NCBI RefSeq assembly: GCF_900094705.1 | Contig: NZ_FMAR01000005.1 | Location: forward strand, 186,001-250,000 | Reading direction: 5' to 3' | Length of the DNA: 64,000 nt | From: Chitinophaga costaii | GTDB taxonomy: Bacteria; Bacteroidota; Bacteroidia; Chitinophagales; Chitinophagaceae | Shown: positions 63,954-64,000 of the stretch, in pieces | Layout of the letters: each line of letters opens with the position of its first letter | Position numbering within the stretch: the stretch's first letter is position 1 | Notes under the pieces: model-generated | The model's input: only the letters and a program-made list of their open reading frames with translations | Databases searched by the model: none | Told to the model about the DNA's origin: nothing | Program-made: the position numbers and the translations under genes

Positions 63954-64000
63954 ATGTTCGCTGTTACGATTTTAGGAAATAATTCTGCGCTACCTACTTT
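63954..64000 (+). CDS. rnz: Start of a probable ribonuclease Z (metallo-beta-lactamase fold), partial
   Basis: The last 47 bases encode MFAVTILGNNSALPT, cut by the window end. The pattern F-x-V-T-I-L-G-x-x-S-A-L-P-T is the N-terminal strand and loop of Bacteroidota ribonuclease Z, which trims tRNA 3' ends. CCA is not encoded in the tRNA genes seen here, which fits a need for this activity. The call rests on 15 residues only. Confidence 0.6.
   Translation, partial: MFAVTILGNNSALPT

Overview
The window looks like chromosomal DNA of a Bacteroidota bacterium, most likely Chitinophagaceae and Chitinophaga-like. The evidence is as follows. Two promoters match the phylum's TTTG-N19-TAnnTTTG pattern exactly or nearly so, and many other genes carry a TAnnTTTG -7 element. 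Start codons lack clear Shine-Dalgarno sequences. The gene families are typical of the phylum: a GLPGLI-like C-terminus beside an outer-membrane barrel, a SprE/PorW-like protein of the type IX secretion/gliding group, a PF14121-type putative porin beside purine nucleoside phosphorylase, DUF4288, a bactofilin beside AtpZ, and a sulfite reductase with a HEPN tail. I saw no insertion sequence, prophage, CRISPR array or rRNA. Most genes are housekeeping or envelope genes.

Layout. 1-3.2 kb: end of a GLPGLI-like gene, an 886-residue outer-membrane barrel, then two identical tRNA-Val(TAC) genes on the minus strand. 3.4-10.5 kb: a CPA2-type cation/proton antiporter with universal-stress-protein (USP) domains, clpS and aat (N-degron pathway), a VOC protein, a lipoprotein, and an Nramp transporter that also ends in a USP domain and has a repeated AT-rich operator-like site. 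10.5-14.3 kb: a minus-strand cluster of LiaF-like membrane protein, DUF4288, LytS-type kinase and LytTR regulator, beside an SGNH hydrolase. 14.5-17.2 kb: two NADP-type isocitrate dehydrogenases of different subfamilies in tandem. 17.6-24.2 kb: XRE regulator, L,D-transpeptidase, porin-punA pair, sucC. 24.4-29.2 kb: DUF4407 protein, a MuiA-family protein with an inserted carboxypeptidase-regulatory/plug-like module, and a large exported protein of unknown function.

29.4-31.5 kb: an operon with an M23-type membrane stalk lacking its peptidase, bactofilin, AtpZ, a second AtpI-like membrane protein and a SprT-like protein. 31.8-39.8 kb: SprE/PorW-like TPR protein, class A penicillin-binding protein, yidC. 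39.9-44.6 kb: unknown protein, pyrG, acyl-CoA thioesterase, small unknown protein, HD phosphohydrolase. 44.6-48.5 kb: assimilatory sulfite reduction (siroheme sulfite reductase, cobA, CysG-N), with a strong promoter and a leader that contains a terminator and a competing antiterminator strand. 48.7-55.9 kb: HAD phosphatase, unknown exported protein, rpsA, rhomboid protease, long-form ispH. 56.1-64 kb: LytTR/TPR-LytS two-component pair, cmk, clpC, STAS-like protein, and the first codons of a probable rnz.

The strongest candidates for follow-up are the sulfite-reductase leader attenuator, the MuiA/plug fusion, the LiaF-DUF4288-LytS-LytTR cluster, the peptidase-less M23 stalk beside bactofilin, and the tandem isocitrate dehydrogenases. 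I did not find a clearly new defence or mobile system.
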